64,000 nucleotides of DNA from CAYYNP01 sp964472545. GTDB taxonomy: Bacteria; Planctomycetota; Planctomycetia; Pirellulales; Thermoguttaceae. Made by a program: the position numbers and the translations under genes. The notes beneath the pieces are model-generated. The model made no database searches. It worked only from the letters and a program-made list of their open reading frames with translations, and was not told the DNA's origin. Location: the NCBI GenBank assembly GCA_964472545.1, contig CAYYNP010000001.1, forward strand, positions 53,799-117,798, read 5' to 3'. Below, one piece after another: positions 25,252 through 37,297 of this stretch (its first letter is position 1; each line of letters starts with the position of its first letter).

Positions 25252-27525
25252 GTGTCGATGCTTGCTACTCGATCTCTTGCTCTTGCCGTATTGTTCAGCG
25301 GCTGGGCCGTTTCCATCACGCCTGCTGCCGACATGTCCATCGGTGCCACCACGCCCGAGCAGCGCATGCGAAGTTGGCAACATCACCGCCAACTCGAAAA
25401 CGATTCGATCTTCAAACACCTCGAGTGGCGATCCGTCGGGCCGCGATTGCAGGGCGGGCGGATCGAGTGTCTGGCGATCGACCCGGGCAACTCGACGATG
25501 TACGTCGGCGCCGGGTCGGGCAACCTCTGGAAGTCGGTCAACAACGGCACCACCTGGCGGCCGGTCTTCGAGAAGGAGTCGACTTTTGCGATGGGCGACG
25601 TCGCCGTCAGCCGCTCGAATCCCGAGGTGGTCTGGGTCGGCACCGGCGAGGTGCTGATGGCCCGCAGTTCCTACGCCGGCACCGGCGCGTTCAAGTCGAC
25701 CGACGGCGGCGAGACCTGGCAGCACATGGGGTTGTCCGACACCCATCACATTGGCCGCGTGTTGATCGACCCGCACGATCAGAACGTGGTTTACGTGGCG
25801 GCTATCGGGCGTCTCTATACCGACAACGAACAACGCGGGTTGTTCAAGACCACCGACGGCGGCACGACGTGGAAGAAGGTGCTCTATGTCGACAAGAAGA
25901 CCGGCGTGACCGACGTGGTAATGGACCCGGCCGACAACAAGACACTTTACGCCACCACCTGGCAACACACTCGCAAGGCGTGGAACCACGAGGACTTCGG
26001 CCCCGGCAGCGGCGTCTATAAGTCGACCGACGCGGGCACGACCTGGACCAAACTGGCGGGCGGATTGCCGGATGGCGGCGACCTGGGGCGCGTGGGCGTT
26101 GACGTGGCGCCGTCAAACCCCAACGTGCTCTACGCCATCTGCGATTGCCGCGGCGACGCGGAAGGCCTCTACCGGTCGAACGACAAGGGCACGACGTGGA
26201 AGAAGGTCAACCAAGAGCGGGTCCGCGCCGGCTACGACTTCTGCATGGTCAAGGTCTCGCCAGACAACGAGAACGAGGTCTATGTGCCGGGCCAGAAGAC
26301 CTACCGATCGCTCGACGGCGGGGCGACCTTTCGGCAGATCCAGGGCACGCTGGTACACCTGCTTCGCCACGGTTCGAAGGTGTTGCATCTGGACGCGCAC
26401 GCCTTCTGGATCGACCCGCAGAACCCCGACCACCTGGTGCTGGGCAACGACGGCGGAGTGCACGTTTCGTACGACCGCGGCGCGACCTGGCTGCACTTGA
26501 ACAACCTGCCCATCGGCGAGTTCTACGCCGTCTCGTACGACATGGCCACGCCGTACAATATCTTCGGCGGCACGCAAGACAACGCCGCGTTGTTCGGCCC
26601 CGCCACGCACAAACCGGCCGACGACGCCCCGGATGCCTGGCGCCACGTCTACCTCGACCCCTGGGGTGGCGGCGATTCGTATTTCACGCTGGTCGACCCC
26701 AGCGATCCGAAGACGGTCTACTACGAGCATCAGTTCGGCGGCCTGCGGCGCAAGGACATGCAGAGCGGCCAATCCAAGGGCATCCGTCCCCGTGCGCCGG
26801 AAGGTGACGAGCGGCTGAAGTTCAACTGGATGACGCCATTCTTCATATCGCACTACGGTTCTTCGACGCTCTATTGCGGGGCCAATCGGTTGTTCAAGTC
26901 GACCGATCGCGGCGACACGTGGGACGTCGTCAGCCCTGACCTCTCGACGCGCCCGGAGCCGGAACGTCAGGGCAACGTGCCGTTCGGCACCATCACCACG
27001 CTCTCGGAGTCGCCGCTTCGCGAAGGGCTGCTGGTCGCCGGCACGGACGACGGCAACGTGCAGATCACCCAAGACGACGGCGAGCACTGGACGAACGTCC
27101 GTGCCGAATTGCCGGACAAATGGGTCAGCCGCGTGGTGGCCTCGCGATATCACGAAGAGACGGTTTACGTCACGCTGACCGGATACCGCGACGACGACTT
27201 CTCCGCATATGTCTACGCCTCCAGCGACTTCGGCAAGACGTGGACTTCGATCGCAGCCAACTTGCCGGCCGAGTCGATCAACGTGATCGCGGAAGACCCC
27301 ACCAGCGAGCGCGTGCTCTACGTCGGCACCGACCTGGGTGTCTACGTCTCGATCGATGCCGGGGGCAGTTGGCATTCCCTCTGCAACCACTTGCCAACCA
27401 CGCCGGCACACGATCTGTTCGTCCACCCTCGCGAGAACGAGCTGGTGATCGGCACGCACGGGCGGAGCGTGTTTGTGCTGGATGCGAAGGAGATTCAGGC
27501 CGCGGTGCAAGCGTCGGCCCGTTGA
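25252..27525 (+). CDS. Secreted BNR/sortilin-like beta-propeller protein
   Basis: 757 residues. GTG at 25252 has GTGAGGTGA 6 nt upstream; an ATG two codons later is possible. The signal peptide is LALAVLFSGWAVSITPAA. The rest is a sortilin/VPS10-like propeller of BNR repeats with the Asp-box motif S-x-D-x-G-x-T-W repeated: FKSTDGGETW, FKTTDGGTTWKK, YKSTDAGTTW, RSNDKGTTW, FKSTDRGDTWD. No catalytic hydrolase residues are evident. Exported glycan-binding or sialidase-like scaffold is plausible but unproven. It stands alone with an upstream gap shared with DUF2461. Confidence 0.85.
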   Translation: MSMLATRSLALAVLFSGWAVSITPAADMSIGATTPEQRMRSWQHHRQLENDSIFKHLEWRSVGPRLQGGRIECLAIDPGNSTMYVGAGSGNLWKSVNNGTTWRPVFEKESTFAMGDVAVSRSNPEVVWVGTGEVLMARSSYAGTGAFKSTDGGETWQHMGLSDTHHIGRVLIDPHDQNVVYVAAIGRLYTDNEQRGLFKTTDGGTTWKKVLYVDKKTGVTDVVMDPADNKTLYATTWQHTRKAWNHEDFGPGSGVYKSTDAGTTWTKLAGGLPDGGDLGRVGVDVAPSNPNVLYAICDCRGDAEGLYRSNDKGTTWKKVNQERVRAGYDFCMVKVSPDNENEVYVPGQKTYRSLDGGATFRQIQGTLVHLLRHGSKVLHLDAHAFWIDPQNPDHLVLGNDGGVHVSYDRGATWLHLNNLPIGEFYAVSYDMATPYNIFGGTQDNAALFGPATHKPADDAPDAWRHVYLDPWGGGDSYFTLVDPSDPKTVYYEHQFGGLRRKDMQSGQSKGIRPRAPEGDERLKFNWMTPFFISHYGSSTLYCGANRLFKSTDRGDTWDVVSPDLSTRPEPERQGNVPFGTITTLSESPLREGLLVAGTDDGNVQITQDDGEHWTNVRAELPDKWVSRVVASRYHEETVYVTLTGYRDDDFSAYVYASSDFGKTWTSIAANLPAESINVIAEDPTSERVLYVGTDLGVYVSIDAGGSWHSLCNHLPTTPAHDLFVHPRENELVIGTHGRSVFVLDAKEIQAAVQASAR

Positions 27526-27602
27526 CGAGACCGACGACACCAGCCAAAATGGAGCCGCTCCACGTGTGAGAAGTCCCGCTAAACGAACTGGAGGGCCGTT
27601 CG

Positions 27603-28220
27603 ATGATGCGACGATCGCGTTGGATTCTGCCGTGGTGCCGGTTCCGATGGCTTGCGGCCGGCAAACTCCGCTTTCTATGGATATGTCTGGTGGCCTCCGC
27701 GGCGGTCGGCTGCCTGAGCGAAACCGTCGAGGCGGACGAGACGTTCAGGGAGGAAACGGAGGCCCTTTGGTGCACGGTCGACACGAGGGAGGAGCACGAG
27801 CAACTCGAAGAGCCGTGGCCCCTGGGGCTCGACGGCTGCTGTCCCGTACAGCTTTGGGACGACATGATCGCCGGGCGGAATCGATGGGTGTTGGGTAGCC
27901 GGCAGTGGCAAGCGGTCCACGACGGCCGGCTGTATCTGTTCGCCGGCGCAGCACAGCAACAGCGGTTTTTCAAGGAACCGGACGTTTTCGCCCCGGTACT
28001 CGCCGGTAACGACGTGGTCATGCACGTTGACCGGCAGCGCATGGTGCCCGGCCAGCGGCAGCACGGCGTCTTCTTCATGCGCCGGACGTATCTCTTCGCC
28101 AACGAGGCCAACCTCGCGACGTTTTCGAGAGATCCGCAACGCTACGTCAACGGCGTCTTGCCGACGCGGCGGCATGCCGATGCTCCCGAGGATCCTGCGG
28201 GCCGCGACCCACGGCCCTAG
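27603..28220 (+). CDS. Secreted protein with YHS-like domains
   Basis: 205 residues. GGAGGG lies 6 nt upstream of the ATG at 27603. An N-terminal hydrophobic stretch (FLWICLVASAAVGC) ends in a lipobox-like AVGC, so it may be a lipoprotein. Two copies of a YHS-like unit follow: GLDGCCPVQLWDD...GRLYLFAGAAQQQRFFKEPDVF and RMVPGQRQHGVFF..RTYLFANEANLATFSRDPQRY. YHS domains bind metals or copper in oxidoreductase contexts; the CCPV motif here fits a Cys-rich variant. Function unknown. It precedes the S9 peptidase by 190 nt. Confidence 0.65.
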   Translation: MMRRSRWILPWCRFRWLAAGKLRFLWICLVASAAVGCLSETVEADETFREETEALWCTVDTREEHEQLEEPWPLGLDGCCPVQLWDDMIAGRNRWVLGSRQWQAVHDGRLYLFAGAAQQQRFFKEPDVFAPVLAGNDVVMHVDRQRMVPGQRQHGVFFMRRTYLFANEANLATFSRDPQRYVNGVLPTRRHADAPEDPAGRDPRP

Positions 28221-28235
28221 CCAGTTTCGCATTCG

Positions 28236-28264
28236 TTGACAACGCCCGTCGCGGTAGCCAGAAT
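28236..28264 (+). promoter_or_regulatory. Candidate promoter for the S9 peptidase with VHL-like domain
   Basis: A perfect TTGACA (28236-28241) and CAGAAT (28259-28264, 4/6 to consensus) have a 17-nt spacer. It lies about 145 nt before the ATG at 28410. Confidence 0.4.
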
Positions 28265-28409
28265 GGAACTGGCCGTTTCCGCGCGAGTGTGTATGAATTG
28301 GCGTGGGGAGTCTTCTTGGTTGGGTATTGGCGGCGGCCGACGACACCGTTGCCGCGGTAACGGTACGGCTGCCAAGCGAGAGATGGAACACCGAAATGGG
28401 ATCACATGC

Positions 28410-30986
<2,577 letters not shown>

Positions 30987-31002
30987 CCTGACGTCGAAAT
31001 CC

Positions 31003-31965
31003 TCAACTCCCCCGGCGATACTCGATTACGTCAGTGAGGATCACATCAAGGCTGCGTCGAGGCTTCCAGCCGATCAGCCGGCCGGCCTTCTCGAGCGACG
31101 GCACGCGGCGCTGCATGTCCTCGAAGCTGTCGCCGTAGACCCGATCGTAAGGGACGTACTCGATCCGCGATTTGCTGCCGGCCAGGCCGTTGATCCGCAC
31201 GGCCAGATCGCCGATCGTGACTTCCTCGTCGGAACCGAGATTCACCACGTTGCCGTGTGCCGCGGGTGTCGACAGCAGGGCGACGAGCCCCTCGACGACG
31301 TCGGCCACGTGCGCAAAACAACGCGACTGTCTCCCGTCGCCATAGACCGCGATCGGTTCGCCGCGCAGCGCCGCGTCGACAAACCGTGGGATCACCATGC
31401 CGTATCGGCCCGTCTGACGCGGCCCGGCCGTGTTGAACAGGCGAACCACGATCACCGGCAGCCGACTCTCCTTCCAGTGAGCCAGCGCCTGGAATTCGGC
31501 CAACGACTTGGCACACGCGTAGGCCCAACGATGCTTCATTGGCGAGCCGACCAGCCGATCGCCTTCTTCGACGAAGGGGATGTCGGTCGATTTGCCGTAG
31601 ACTTCCGAACTGGAAGCGATCAGCACGGGCGTTCGGTGCCTGTCGGCCGCGTTGAGCACGACGTCGGTCCCGCGGAACACCTCGTCGATCGTCTCGACCG
31701 GCTGTTGCATGATTAACTTCACGCCCACGGCGGAGGCGAGGTGCAGCACGCCGTCGGCGTCGCGTGTCAGGTCGGCGACCAGATCGTCATCGAGCACGCT
31801 TCCGACGATCAACCGGAATCCGCGGCGGCCTTCGAGCTCCGCAACGTTTCGACGAGAGCCCGTCGAAAGGTCGTCCAGCACAACCACCTCGTTGCCGGCG
31901 GCGACGAGTCGATCGGCCAGATGGGACCCGATGAATCCGCAGCCACCTGTGACGAGATATCGCAT
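31003..31965 (-). CDS. NAD-dependent sugar-nucleotide epimerase/dehydratase (extended SDR)
   Basis: 320 residues. The Rossmann motif TGGCGFIGSH (residues 6-15) and the catalytic Tyr-Lys pair YACAK, plus SSSEVYG upstream of it, define an extended SDR. LFNTAGPRQTGRYGMVIPRF matches the substrate-binding region of UDP-xylose synthases and UDP-glucose epimerases. The exact sugar is not decidable by eye. Its ATG lies 31 nt after the cupin stop on the same strand, so they form a likely two-gene operon for nucleotide-sugar or polysaccharide synthesis. Confidence 0.9.
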   Translation of the reverse strand: MRYLVTGGCGFIGSHLADRLVAAGNEVVVLDDLSTGSRRNVAELEGRRGFRLIVGSVLDDDLVADLTRDADGVLHLASAVGVKLIMQQPVETIDEVFRGTDVVLNAADRHRTPVLIASSSEVYGKSTDIPFVEEGDRLVGSPMKHRWAYACAKSLAEFQALAHWKESRLPVIVVRLFNTAGPRQTGRYGMVIPRFVDAALRGEPIAVYGDGRQSRCFAHVADVVEGLVALLSTPAAHGNVVNLGSDEEVTIGDLAVRINGLAGSKSRIEYVPYDRVYGDSFEDMQRRVPSLEKAGRLIGWKPRRSLDVILTDVIEYRRGS

Positions 31966-31996
31966 ATCTGCTCCGCCTGGCCGACAAGACCACAGT

Positions 31997-32380
31997 CTAC
32001 TGACACCCGCACGCGGCGGCGCACGAATCGGTCATGCCGCCCAGCGGGTGGGGGATCAGGCAGAGGAACTTCAGCGGCACGTCGCCGCGGTTGCAGAATT
32101 GGTGGGTCTGGTTCGGCGGCACGAAGACGACCGTGCCGGCCTCGAGCGGGTGTTCCACGTCGCCCTCGAAGACGCCTCCGTTGCCGTCGAGCACGTAGAC
32201 CTCGTGTTCGTGCGGATGGGAGTGCTTCGGCGTGCATCCGCCCGGGGCGATCTCGAATTGTCGCATCGAGAACGTCGGGGCGGCGTCTTCCTGGCCGATC
32301 AGGCTGCGAATCCGGCAGCCGATCGCCCCGTCCATCTCCACCGGCGAACACGTGACTTGATCGCATTGAACGACTTTCAT
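31997..32380 (-). CDS. Small cupin-domain protein
   Basis: 127 residues; AAAGGAAAG sits before the ATG. The cupin metal site is visible: CTPKHSHPHEHEVYVLDG (three His and one Glu of motif 1) and VPPNQTHQF (motif 2 His). Cupins of this size often act as sugar isomerases, mannose-6-phosphate-isomerase-like enzymes or dioxygenases. The C-terminus is Cys-rich (DSCAAACGCQ), unusual for the group. It is upstream of the epimerase in an operon. Substrate unknown. Confidence 0.85.
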   Translation of the reverse strand: MKVVQCDQVTCSPVEMDGAIGCRIRSLIGQEDAAPTFSMRQFEIAPGGCTPKHSHPHEHEVYVLDGNGGVFEGDVEHPLEAGTVVFVPPNQTHQFCNRGDVPLKFLCLIPHPLGGMTDSCAAACGCQ

Positions 32381-32406
32381 GGCCGCTTTCCTTTCCTTCG
32401 TCGGGG

Positions 32407-32466
32407 GTCCCTACTGTGCTTGTCCCTATTGGGCTTCCCCTATCGGGATTATCCCCTGTCGGCTTA
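32407..32466. repeat. Degenerate 15-bp tandem repeat (4 units)
   Basis: Units GTCCCTACTGTGCTT, GTCCCTATTGGGCTT, CCCCTATCGGGATTA and TCCCCTGTCGGCTTA lie head to tail, with a partial fifth. They are in the 306-nt gap between cupin and murD, which otherwise shows no gene. Confidence 0.5.
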
Positions 32467-32686
32467 TCCCTCGTCAAACTGACGGCGCGGCCCGATTCGG
32501 CCGCCACCGGGCGGTGGCACGGAAAAGACCTCGAGGCGACGACTCCCAGCGTCATACGGTCTCCAACGAGGGACGCGTACCGTGGTCGACCTCGAGGTCG
32601 CGAGAGCAGCAGCCCAAAGGACTCCTGCCACACGTATCTATAACCGCCGGGCGATGTGTGTCAAGGGGAGTCGCCCTGCCGACGTG

Positions 32687-33988
32687 TCAAACGTCGAGCG
32701 TGCGCAGCAGGTCGGCAAACCGCCGTCCACGCTCGAGGAAGTTCCGAAACGGGCCGTCGCTGGCGCAGGCCGGCGAGAGCGCGATCGCGTCGCCGGTTTG
32801 CGAGCGCCGCCAACACCAAGACAACGCGTCCTCCAGATTTTCAGCCACCGTGCAGGGAAAACCGGCAGACACGGCCGCCACACGATCGCGCAGCGCGAAA
32901 CGAACCTGGCCGAAAAACGCCGCCCCCCGGGCGTGCCGCACGATCGCATCGGCCAGGGGGCCGAATTCGCAGCCCTTGTCGCGGCCGCCGGCCAACAGCC
33001 AAACGGGCTGATCGAGCGCCGACAGCGCGGCGACGGTCGATTCGGGCGTGGTGGCCGTCGAGTCGTTGTAGAACACGCGCTCGGCGACCACCGCCATGCG
33101 CTGCAGCCGTTGTGGGAGGCCGCTGAAGCCGGCAAGTCCCCGTTGCACCGCCTGCTGCAAACACCCCATCCCCAGGGCCGCCGCCGCCGCGAGGGCCGCG
33201 TTGAGGCGGTTGTGACGCCCCGGCACAGAAAGCTCGGGAATCTCCTCATCGGCGGGCAGCGAAAGCCGTCGTCCACGTATCGCCGGCTCCCAGGACGTCA
33301 CCTCCGCGTCATGTGGATTGAGCACGGCGAGGCCGTCGGACGACTGCCCCAAGAGCAAACGCTGCTTGGCTGCGGCGTAGGCCCGGAAGTCTCCGTGCCA
33401 ATCGAGATGGTTTGGCGTACAGCCGGTCACTACGGCCACGTGTGCCACCGAGCCGCCGGCCGGAAGATGCGCCAGTTGAAAGCTGCTGAGTTCCAGTACC
33501 ACGGCGTCGTCCGGGCGGATTCGATCGAGTTCGCCCAGCAAGCTGCGGCCGATGTTTCCCCCCAGCCAGGTCGGCCGGCCGTCGGCCGCGAGAATGGCCG
33601 CGATCATCGCCGCGGTGGTCGATTTCCCGTTCGATCCGGTCACGCCGACGATCTGCGCCGGTACGGCGTCAAGGAACAGCTCGATTTCGCTGGTCAGACG
33701 TGCGCCGGATCGCACGGCCAAATCCAACAGCCGGTTGCCCGTCCGAACGGCCGGATTGACCACCACGACGTCGGCCTCGAGGAAGTCGGCCTGGCGATGT
33801 CCGCCGAGGTGGAATTGCCGGATCGGTTCGTCGTCCAGCGCGGCCAGCGAATCGGCCAGGGCCGTCGCGTCGGCCAGATCGGTCACCGTGACCTGGGCCC
33901 CGTGGCGAGCCAACCACCGCGCCGCCGCCACCCCGCCCCCGAAGTGGCCCAATCCCATCACCGTGACTTTGCGTCCCTGCACGTCCAT
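32687..33988 (-). CDS. murD: UDP-N-acetylmuramoyl-L-alanine--D-glutamate ligase (MurD)
   Basis: 433 residues from the ATG at 33988; the longer frame is arginine-rich filler. It adds D-glutamate to UDP-MurNAc-Ala in cytoplasmic peptidoglycan precursor synthesis. An N-terminal Rossmann-like UDP-binding domain (KVTVMGLGHFGGG) is followed by the Mur ligase ATP motif GVTGSNGKSTT and the central NRLNAALAAAAA motif, then FSGLPQRLQRM and YNDSTATTPES, all typical of MurD. The start site is weak. It is not adjacent to other mur genes and is divergent from uvrA over ~160 nt. Confidence 0.92.
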   Translation of the reverse strand: MDVQGRKVTVMGLGHFGGGVAAARWLARHGAQVTVTDLADATALADSLAALDDEPIRQFHLGGHRQADFLEADVVVVNPAVRTGNRLLDLAVRSGARLTSEIELFLDAVPAQIVGVTGSNGKSTTAAMIAAILAADGRPTWLGGNIGRSLLGELDRIRPDDAVVLELSSFQLAHLPAGGSVAHVAVVTGCTPNHLDWHGDFRAYAAAKQRLLLGQSSDGLAVLNPHDAEVTSWEPAIRGRRLSLPADEEIPELSVPGRHNRLNAALAAAAALGMGCLQQAVQRGLAGFSGLPQRLQRMAVVAERVFYNDSTATTPESTVAALSALDQPVWLLAGGRDKGCEFGPLADAIVRHARGAAFFGQVRFALRDRVAAVSAGFPCTVAENLEDALSWCWRRSQTGDAIALSPACASDGPFRNFLERGRRFADLLRTLDV

Positions 33989-34148
33989 GCCCGGCAGTAG
34001 ACCCGATAGCCGCGCAGGCGGCAAGGCCACGTCCCTCCTTCTCACGTCCCGCGGCAGCCCGCGTTCCCTCGGGCCGCTGGCCGCCGTTTTCACGACGTGC
34101 TATATTGATAGTTTGTCCTATTATCGCCACACCCCGCCGGGGGAGCCT

Positions 34149-37100
34149 ATGAGTGCTGCGGATCGGATATCGCTGCGTGGAGTCGAAGTCCACAACCTCC
34201 AGGCGATCGATCTGGACCTGCCGCATCGGGAGTTGATCGTCTTCTGCGGCGTCAGCGGCAGCGGCAAGACAAGCCTGGCGCTAGACACGCTCTACGCCGA
34301 GGGGCAGCGCCGTTACATTGAGAGCTTTTCAGCCTATACGCGGCAGTTTCTCGAGCGGCTCGAGCGGCCCGAGGCCGAGCGGATCGACGGCATTCCGCCG
34401 GCCATCGCGGTCAGCAGCGGAAACACCAGCCGATCGAGCCGGTCGACCGTGGGCACGGCCACCGAAACGGCCGACTATCTGCGGCTGTTGTTTGCCAAGA
34501 TCGGCCGGGTCGTCTGCCGCGGCTGTGGGCAAGAGGTGCGGCGCGACAGCCCGCAGAGCGCCGCCGAAGTGCTCGGCGAACTACCCGACCGCACACGTTA
34601 CATGCTCGCCTTCCGCACGGACGTCTCTGCGGAAGATGACTGCGGCCAGCTTGCGGCCGAGTTGCGTGAGGACGGTTTTCTGCGCGTGATTGCCGGCGGC
34701 CGGACAATCAACCTGGACGAAGCCGTGTTGCACGGCGACGGGGCAGACGCGTCGCTCGACGACGCCTCCGAGGACGACTCGGCCAACGGCGGATGGTACG
34801 TGATCGTCGACCGGCTGGCCACGGGCAAGACGTCTGAGGACCGGCTGCGTGATTCGCTTGAAACGGCGTTTGGAAAAGGGCGGGGAAGGTGTTTTGCGTT
34901 TGTGGAGGCGGGGGAGGTCGGTCAGAGTATCGGCGTTGACTCTGATGCCCCCTCACCCCAACCCTCTCCCGGAGGAAGAGGGAGCCACGATGATTCCCCC
35001 TCACCCCGGCCCTCTCCCAGCGGGAGAGGGCCGGGGAGAGGGTGGGAGAGCACACCGCAGAACACCAGTCACACATGAAGGGGGNNNNNNNNNNNNNNNN
35101 NNNNNTCACGGCTGGTATGCGAAGACTGCGAGGTCGAATATCCGCTGCCCGAGCCGCGTCTGTTCAGCTTCAACAGCCCGCTGGGGGCGTGCCCGGAGTG
35201 TGAAGGCTTTGGCAACATCATCGGCGTCGACATGGAACTGGTAGTCCCCGATCCGCACAAGACGATTCGCGACGGGGCGATTGCGCCGTGGAACAGCCCG
35301 GCCTATCACCACGAACTGGAAGAACTGCTCGAGTTGGCCGACGACTACGAGGTGCCGGTCGACGTGCCGTTTCACGAACTGGCCGAACAACACCTCGCGT
35401 TGATCACGCACGGCGTCGCCGAGCGGGAATTTGGCGGGCTCGACGGCTTCTTCGCGTGGCTGGAACGCCGCAAGTACAAGATGCACATCCGCGTGTTCTT
35501 GAGCCGCTGGCGTAGCTACCGGCCGTGTCCGGACTGTGGCGGCACGCGGCTGCGCGAGGAGGCCCTGGCGGCACAAGTCGGCGGGCGGAATATCGCCGAG
35601 ATCGCGGCCATGAAGATCCGCGACGCGGCCGACTTCTTCCGCAACCTTGAACTCACCGCGTGGCAGCAGCAGGTCGCCCGCACGATGCTCGAACAGGTTC
35701 GCGCCCGGCTGTCGTACCTCGAAGCAGTCGGGCTGGGCTACCTTACGCTGGATCGTACGTTGCGCACGCTCAGCGGCGGAGAGGCCCGGCGTGTGGCGCT
35801 GACCTCCGCGTTGGGCTCCAGCCTGGTCAACATGCTCTACGTGCTCGACGAACCCTCGATCGGCCTGCACCCCCGCGACGTCGGCCAACTGATTGATGCG
35901 GTGGGCCGGCTCCGCGACCGCGATAACACGGTGGTCGTTGTCGAGCACGAAGAAGCGATCCTGCGGGCGGCCGATCGGGTGATCGAGATCGGGCCCGGGG
36001 CGGGCGAACGCGGCGGGCGGGTCGTATTCCAGGGCACGCCCGAGGAAATGGAGCAGTCGCCCGAGAGCCTCACCGGCGACTATCTGGCCCGGCGTCGCGG
36101 CTTCGGCAGCAACGGACGACGCCGTCCGCCCAACCACGGCTGGATCCGCTTAGCCGGCGCCCGAGGAAACAACCTGCAAGACGTCACCGTCGAAATCCCC
36201 CTGGGCGTACTCTGCCTGGTGACCGGCGTGAGCGGCTCCGGCAAGAGCACATTGGTTCAAGACACGCTCTATCCGGCGTTGTGCCGCCGCTTGCGCAAAG
36301 ACGCTCCAAAACCGCTGGACCACGACGACGTCTTCGGCGATGGCCAGATCGACGAAGTGATCATGGTCGACCAGAGCCCCATCGGCCGTTCGCCGCGGAG
36401 CAACCCGGTCACGTATTTGAAGGCCTTCGACGAAATCCGGGCCGTGTTTGCCGACACGGTCGAAGCCCGTACGCGGAACTACACGGCCGGCCACTTCAGC
36501 TTCAACGTCGACGGCGGCCGTTGCACCGGGTGCCAGGGCGACGGCCACGTACAGATCGACATGCAGTTTCTGGCCGACGTCTACATGCGCTGCAGCCAAT
36601 GCGGCGGCACGCGCTACCGCAGCGAGATCCTGGAGGTGACCTATCGCGGCCGCAACATCGCCGACGTGCTGCAGATGACCGTCCGCGAGGCGTTCACGTT
36701 CTTCCGCGGCCGGCCAAAAGTCCAGGCCCGGCTGAAGCGCCTGATCGACGTGGGGCTCGACTATGTGCGCCTCGGCCAGCCGGCCAACACCCTCTCCGGC
36801 GGCGAGGCCCAGCGGCTGAAGCTGGCCGGGTATATGTCCAGCGCCCGGCGCGGCCGCTGCCTATTTCTGCTCGATGAACCGACCACCGGGCTGCATTTTT
36901 CCGACGTGGTGCAGCTTCTCGATTGTTTCGACGCATTGCTGGCAGTGGGCCATTCGCTGCTGGTCGTCGAGCACAACCTGCAAATGATGAAATCGGCCGA
37001 CTACATCATCGACCTCGGCCCCGGCGCGGCCGACGAAGGCGGACGCCTGGTGGTTAAAGGCACGCCGGAACGGGTCGTCCATTGCGAGGAGTCGATCACC

Positions 37101-37154
37101 GGGCGGTTTCTTGCGGAAGTGCTCGAAGAGCCGATGGCGGAAGAAGCGACGTAG
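34149..37154 (+). CDS. uvrA: Excinuclease ABC subunit A, planctomycete type (UvrA); interrupted near 34930-35105
   Basis: The ATPase of nucleotide excision repair that recognises damage. From the ATG at 34149 (GGGGGAG upstream), the first ABC half starts with the Walker A GVSGSGKTSLA and GIPPAIAVSSGNTSR. Up to about nt 34930 the reading is normal; then come a palindromic repeat, a stop at 35076-35078 and an N gap (35085-35105). After the gap the frame resumes with a zinc finger (CEDC...CPEC, FSFNSPLGACPECEG), then signature LSGGEARRVAL with Walker B VLDEPSIGLHP. The second half has GVSGSGKSTLV, CTGCQGDG, CSQCGGTRY, LSGGEAQRLKLA and LLDEPTTGLHF. Either a broken gene or a local misassembly around the repeat; the protein is otherwise complete. 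Confidence 0.85.
34949..35046. repeat. Palindromic CCCTCACCCC/GGGAGAGGG repeat inside uvrA
   Basis: Two variants in tandem: one at about 34949-34984 and a longer, almost perfect hairpin at about 34996-35046 (CCGGCCCTCTCCC, loop AGC, GGGAGAGGGCCGG). This repeat type is common in intergenic DNA of many bacteria and out of place inside a gene. Confidence 0.75.
35085..35105. other. Assembly gap (21 N)
   Basis: Undetermined bases inside uvrA, immediately downstream of the repeat above. True length unknown. Confidence 0.99.
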
Positions 37155-37297
37155 CCAGACGTAGAGTATCCCTGCAACGTTGCCGACGGCTGAACGATCC
37201 CCGCAGTTGAAAACGTGCTGCCCTTGGACGACAATATGCCCAGCGTCTGGACCCTCCGATACCCCTGGCACGTCACGCGCCCCCGGAGAAGAACCCC

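Noticed and set aside
26113..27540. 475-codon minus-strand frame opposite the BNR protein
   Set aside because: Low-complexity translation without domains; shadow.
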